64,000 nt of DNA from positions 1,859,949 to 1,923,948 of the forward strand of contig NZ_JARKMX010000008.1 of assembly GCF_029360705.1 (NCBI RefSeq), given 5' to 3'. The notes below the pieces were generated by a model, which saw only the letters and a program-made list of their open reading frames with translations, did not search any database and was not told the DNA's origin. The stretch's first letter is position 1. Each line of letters begins with the position of its first letter. The DNA is from Paraflavitalea pollutisoli (GTDB lineage: Bacteria > Bacteroidota > Bacteroidia > Chitinophagales > Chitinophagaceae). The position numbers and the translations under genes were made by a program. Below are positions 61,090 through 64,000 of this stretch, piece by piece.

Positions 61090-61533
61090 TTAGGTCAGCA
61101 AGTGATGGTCAACATGCAGCTTAATGAAGTGCTTTCCGAAGAACTCTGCCACGTCCGACGTAGGGAACAAAAGGCGGAGACCGACGTACGAAGACGTGAG
61201 CCAGAAAACGCAGCCGGCGTACGAGAGGCCGAAGCCCGAGGGCCTTTTCTGGTCAGCTTCAACCCGGAACCAGGCGCTGTATTTCACTGTCGACGTGTCG
61301 TTATAGTTGGGCACCCAGCCGTTTCGCAATGCCTCAGCGATGATGGTCAGCTTGAAATCGGCGATGATACGCTTCCTGTGTCGTGCCGGCAGGTTGCCCA
61401 CCTTGGGCAGGTTCGTTGGCGACAGTTCGAGCTTTTTACAGGCCTGCTCGAAGGATGTGATCTCAGGGACCACGTTGGGATCAACGCCGTATTTGGCGCA
61501 CAGCTTGATGAAGGATTTACTTTTCTTTTCCAT
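61090..61533 (-). CDS. DGR target protein A
   Basis: The product is 147 residues. Its second half aligns with target B: FKLTIIAEALRNGW near 75, VKYSAWF near 88, then the variable region at 99-122 (GFGLSYAGCVFW and SSYVGLRLL), then a C-terminal helix. The variable core YAGCV-F-W-L-T-S replaces YNDYDNWNTN in the template. It has no signal peptide or transmembrane helix and no classical C-type-lectin length. Ligand binding by the variable region is inferred from DGR biology. Confidence 0.88.
   Translation of the reverse strand: MEKKSKSFIKLCAKYGVDPNVVPEITSFEQACKKLELSPTNLPKVGNLPARHRKRIIADFKLTIIAEALRNGWVPNYNDTSTVKYSAWFRVEADQKRPSGFGLSYAGCVFWLTSSYVGLRLLFPTSDVAEFFGKHFIKLHVDHHLLT
61168..61239 (-). repeat. 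DGR variable repeat 1 (VR1)
   Basis: Aligned with the template over its first 70 bases, VR1 differs at 17 of 20 template adenines and at no other position. The last two bases already differ and mark the repeat end. It encodes residues 99-122 of target A. Confidence 0.93.
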
Positions 61534-61547
61534 GATGGATTTATTGA

Positions 61548-62018
61548 CTATTTGATTAAAAGGTTTGCGTATATCTCGGTGAACTTTTTACCGGCGTCTA
61601 TGGCCAATTCGCGGCTTTTAAAGCAAAGGCGGAGACCGACGTACGAATACGAGTGCCAGCAAGCGTCGTCGCAGAACGAGAGGCCGAAGCCCGAATTGGG
61701 TGTGATCTCAAACCAAGGGAAGTACTTAACCTGCTCGGTATCCATTGGGTCAAGTAACGTACCCTCGTTGTACACCTCGGCGATCAGCTTCACCTGGCGG
61801 TAGGCGATCTCGTCCGGCGTCTCGCAACCTGCGGAGAGCTGCTCCATGGTTTTACCGGCGATGGCCAAGATGTCGTCGAAAGTCTTCACCCGGTCGGTGA
61901 TCTTGCCGAAGTCAGCATCGCCGAGCAGTTTCTTGATCAGGACCTTGCCGTCGGCGTTGGCCTCGTTGTAGGTCTGCATCGCAACGGCGCGGTCGACCTG
62001 GAATGCTTGTGTGTTCAT
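61548..62018 (-). CDS. DGR target protein B
   Basis: From MNTQAFQVDRAVAMQTYNEA (ATG at 62018) the product is 156 residues. VKLIAEVYNEGTLL near 80, VKYFPWFEI near 98, the variable region at 109-132 (SGFGLSFCDDACWHSYSYVG) and the ending CFKSRELAIDAGKKF are shared with target A and with a family I associate with Bacteroidota phages. An extended start would add 39 residues overlapping the HNH gene. It is likely a small soluble binding protein. Confidence 0.88.
   Translation of the reverse strand: MNTQAFQVDRAVAMQTYNEANADGKVLIKKLLGDADFGKITDRVKTFDDILAIAGKTMEQLSAGCETPDEIAYRQVKLIAEVYNEGTLLDPMDTEQVKYFPWFEITPNSGFGLSFCDDACWHSYSYVGLRLCFKSRELAIDAGKKFTEIYANLLIK
61623..61694 (-). repeat. DGR variable repeat 2 (VR2)
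   Basis: VR2 aligns with the template over 72 bases, with changes at 15 of 20 adenines and a single non-adenine change (T to G at position 28 in the coding sense). It ends at TTTGC, identical to the template. It encodes residues 109-132 of target B. Confidence 0.93.
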
Positions 62019-62038
62019 GAATTGTTGTTGATGTATGA

Positions 62039-62464
62039 TTAAAATAGTTTCAGTATCCCGAGTTTCTTTTCGCGTGTTGTCCGGGCGTTCACCTGGTGCA
62101 GTTCCTTGTCGTAGTTCAGGTGGCAGCGCTGGCACAGGGCGGCAAGGTTTTCATCCCGATTATCCGTTGTATCGTGGTTCAGGTGGGCGATCGTCAGGAC
62201 GATAACAGTCCATCGAGGATCTTCGTCGATTTCGTTCCAGTGGTCCGCCAGCATCCGCGCATGCTTATATCCCTGCAACCCTTGACCTACTGAATCGGCG
62301 TACTGATTGCCCGCAGCTCGTTCGTACTCCTTTGCCTCTTTGTCCCACCGGACCGCGGCATGGTTGTTTACCCCGCAGAACTTGCAGCAATGGCCGTCAC
62401 GCTTCAGAACGCGTTGCCGTATCTCCTTCCAGTCAGCCGGGTATTTTGAGTAGTCGCAGGGCAT
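62039..62464 (-). CDS. HNH endonuclease
   Basis: The product is 141 residues. Zinc-binding CKFCG (near 34), AHLNHDTTDNRDENLAALC near 95 with the HNH His/Asn residues, and QRCHLNYD at 114 define the HNH domain. The region between the two Cys pairs has an insertion. Freestanding HNH nucleases in this position may act in packaging or homing; it is not obviously part of the DGR. Confidence 0.88.
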   Translation of the reverse strand: MPCDYSKYPADWKEIRQRVLKRDGHCCKFCGVNNHAAVRWDKEAKEYERAAGNQYADSVGQGLQGYKHARMLADHWNEIDEDPRWTVIVLTIAHLNHDTTDNRDENLAALCQRCHLNYDKELHQVNARTTREKKLGILKLF

Positions 62465-62473
62465 CAGATCAGT

Positions 62474-64000
62474 TTATTTGTCTATGTAATCAAACAGCGT
62501 TGGCATCTTCGCACCTTGCTCAGCAGCTTTACAGTAGGCCGCGCCGTCGATGAAATAATTGTGGTTAAGTTCGAAGCCGATACCATAGCGGCCATGCTTT
62601 ACAGCTTCGGAAGGCACCGTCATCAGCCCTCCGAACGGGTCAAATACCACATCACCAGGCTCCGACATCTGCGTGATCACGCGATCCGCGATATCGAGCT
62701 GCATGGGACATAGGTGCATTTCGCGCCCTTTGTTGTACTGGGTACTGTTGAGCGTACGCATCCGGGTGATATCGGTCCATACCTCGTCGGACCAGCTTTG
62801 CGGCTGAAGGAGCATGAACGTGGTGGGCAGCTTACCAGCTACCTGCAGGGCGTCGCCTATCGCCACATGGTACTCGAAGTCGTACACATGGTTCAGAGAA
62901 TATTCTTTGAACACCTTGAATATCTTGTCATGCTCGAGGCCTGTTATCTCTTCCGGCAGCAAAGGCCTGTTACCTGAAGACCTGGTGAAGCCATGCGCGT
63001 CCACCTGCCAGCGGGAAAGGGAATACTCTTCCTTGCGCTTCTCGACCGGTTCATCGGCGTAGCTGTTCGTGCGATCGGTCGGCGGCTTGCGGAACAACAG
63101 CAGGTATTCGGGCATGCCTACGCCCATCTTCGTGGCGTCTTTGCACTGCTCCGACCATCCCAGTCGGTAAGTCTGGTTGTTCTCGCGCACCACATCCGTG
63201 ACGATCGTTTTCATGCCGAGGTAGGCAAATCCATGTTTCCGGTAGTGGTTGATGGTGTCCAGGTGAAAGGGGTACACCTCCTGACAGCCCATCCCTGTCA
63301 TACCCATGGGAACGATACGATCCTTTACGTGGATGGCAGCGATCCTGCCGGGCTTCAAGGCACGGTACACTTCCGGCGTCAGGTAATCCATCTGTACGAA
63401 GAATTCTTCGTTGCTTTCACTGTGGCCGAAGTCCGAATAATTAGGGGAGTATTCGTATTGAGAAGAGAAGGGAATGCTGGTCAGCACCAGGCCAATACTA
63501 TCGGTTTCCAGTCTTCTGGCCTCGAGTACTGCATCATTGTGCACGATCCGGTACCGGTCGCCTTTGATCTCTATCCTTTCTACTCCGATTTTCCTAGTTA
63601 GCAGGCTGGCCATGGCCGCTTGTGATAGGCCAAATTCTTTGATGATGTCCGTCATTACTTTTACTTGTTTGATGTGGTTACGCCATTTCGTTTCGAGTAT
63701 CTTCCGCACCTCGCGTTCCGCTTCAGTGTAGATCAGGTCAACGCGTACCTGGTGAGTCTGCAGGAATCGACGCAGGCGATGAATGGATTGTATAAAGTCG
63801 TTGAACTTAAAGCCAATTCCCAAGTAGATCGCCCAGTGGCAATGACGCTGCAGGTTGGTGCCTGATCCGATCATTGAAGGCTTGCCGCCAATCTCATCGA
63901 TCACACCGGTAGAGAAATCGGCAATGATCGCCTCCCGGTCTTCCAATGCCTGTTTTCCGTATACCGTTGCACAGGTTGGAATTGCCCGCTCGATCGCTTC
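62474..64000 (-). CDS. Helicase-DNA methyltransferase fusion (partial)
   Basis: The frame is open to the right edge with no start, so only the C-terminal part is present. Near 63.75-63.9 kb it has the end of a SNF2/DEAD helicase: SMIGSGTNLQRHCHWAIYLG (motif V) and FIQSIHRLRRFLQT (motif VI). Then come DNA methyltransferase motif IV TSIPFSSQYEYSP (near 63.47 kb) and motif I VFDPFGGLMTVPSEAVKHG (near 62.64 kb). That order is the beta class of amino-methyltransferases. Host-restriction evasion or replication marking is inferred. Confidence 0.88.
   Translation of the reverse strand, partial: EAIERAIPTCATVYGKQALEDREAIIADFSTGVIDEIGGKPSMIGSGTNLQRHCHWAIYLGIGFKFNDFIQSIHRLRRFLQTHQVRVDLIYTEAEREVRKILETKWRNHIKQVKVMTDIIKEFGLSQAAMASLLTRKIGVERIEIKGDRYRIVHNDAVLEARRLETDSIGLVLTSIPFSSQYEYSPNYSDFGHSESNEEFFVQMDYLTPEVYRALKPGRIAAIHVKDRIVPMGMTGMGCQEVYPFHLDTINHYRKHGFAYLGMKTIVTDVVRENNQTYRLGWSEQCKDATKMGVGMPEYLLLFRKPPTDRTNSYADEPVEKRKEEYSLSRWQVDAHGFTRSSGNRPLLPEEITGLEHDKIFKVFKEYSLNHVYDFEYHVAIGDALQVAGKLPTTFMLLQPQSWSDEVWTDITRMRTLNSTQYNKGREMHLCPMQLDIADRVITQMSEPGDVVFDPFGGLMTVPSEAVKHGRYGIGFELNHNYFIDGAAYCKAAEQGAKMPTLFDYIDK

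Larger units (their letters stand above)
22650..64000. mobile_element. Siphovirus-type prophage (left part; right end not in window)
   Basis: A continuous block of phage genes, nearly all on the minus strand: lysis, tail fibre, tail, head, packaging, then nucleic-acid genes. There is a long tape-measure gene but no sheath or baseplate-wedge genes, fitting a long non-contractile tail. HK97-type protease and capsid are present. The integrase, repressor and replication origin are not seen and probably lie beyond 64 kb. The left boundary is inferred from the tRNA-like repeat. Confidence 0.9.

Noticed and set aside
1-64000. CRISPR arrays and complete tRNA or rRNA genes
   Set aside because: No regularly spaced repeats and no full cloverleaf or ribosomal RNA were seen; only the partial tRNA-like repeats at 22.5-22.7 kb.

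Overview
The window looks like a chromosome segment of a Bacteroidota bacterium, probably of the Chitinophagaceae type, carrying most of a siphovirus-type prophage. The phylum call rests on the SusC/SusD pair with a FecR/ECF-sigma switch, a BACON domain, Bacteroidetes-style promoter elements (TAnnTTTG) and the lack of strong Shine-Dalgarno sequences. The genus-level call is inference.

Chromosome, 1-22.5 kb. At the left edge is the start of a TPR/histidine-kinase gene whose full-length paralogue lies at 4463-7102. Between them are a PQQ-type sugar dehydrogenase lipoprotein, a two-gene radical-SAM/DNA-metabolism pair and a histone H1-like protein. From 19.1 down to 7.2 kb runs a co-directional polysaccharide-utilisation-like cluster: ECF sigma, FecR anti-sigma, SusC, SusD, two phosphodiester glycosidase (NAGPA) proteins flanking a BACON/beta-helix lipoprotein, and a GT39-like membrane glycosyltransferase. 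It has no ordinary glycoside hydrolase, which points to a phosphodiester-containing glycan. Next come a hypothetical gene, an SRPBCC protein, an AT-richer TetR/DUF1348 pair with a visible operator, and another hypothetical gene.

Junction, 22.49-22.72 kb. Two perfect 73-bp direct repeats each end in a sequence resembling the 3' end of a tRNA gene and contain a terminator hairpin. The second is the likely left attachment site. No integrase is seen, so the other end of the prophage lies beyond 64 kb.

Prophage, 22.7-64 kb, almost entirely on the minus strand. From the att side inward: lysis genes (lysozyme-like endolysin, small membrane proteins, spanin-like pair); tail-fibre genes with an alpha/beta hydrolase and two SGNH hydrolase domains; tail tip, tape measure, G/T-type tail assembly chaperone with an apparent frameshift, tail tube; head-completion genes; HK97-type capsid, prohead protease, MuF protein; an Acb2-like anti-CBASS candidate; a Com-like zinc protein; portal and terminase. 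Upstream is a cassette of three glycosyltransferase-like proteins and a methyltransferase. The nucleic-acid region then holds a SNF2 helicase, a PD-(D/E)xK nuclease, ASCH, DUF1643 and YopX proteins, an HNH endonuclease and a helicase-DNA methyltransferase fusion.

Main discovery. At 59.6-62.0 kb the prophage carries a complete diversity-generating retroelement (DGR): a reverse transcriptase with the IGNYLSQ and YADD signatures, a 72-bp template repeat (60976-61047) and two 72-bp variable repeats (61168-61239, 61623-61694) near the C-termini of two related small proteins. In the coding sense, 32 of 33 template/variable differences over the first 70 positions fall on template adenines. The targets lie in the non-structural region rather than in tail-fibre genes, and nine template adenines are replaced by the same base in both variable repeats.
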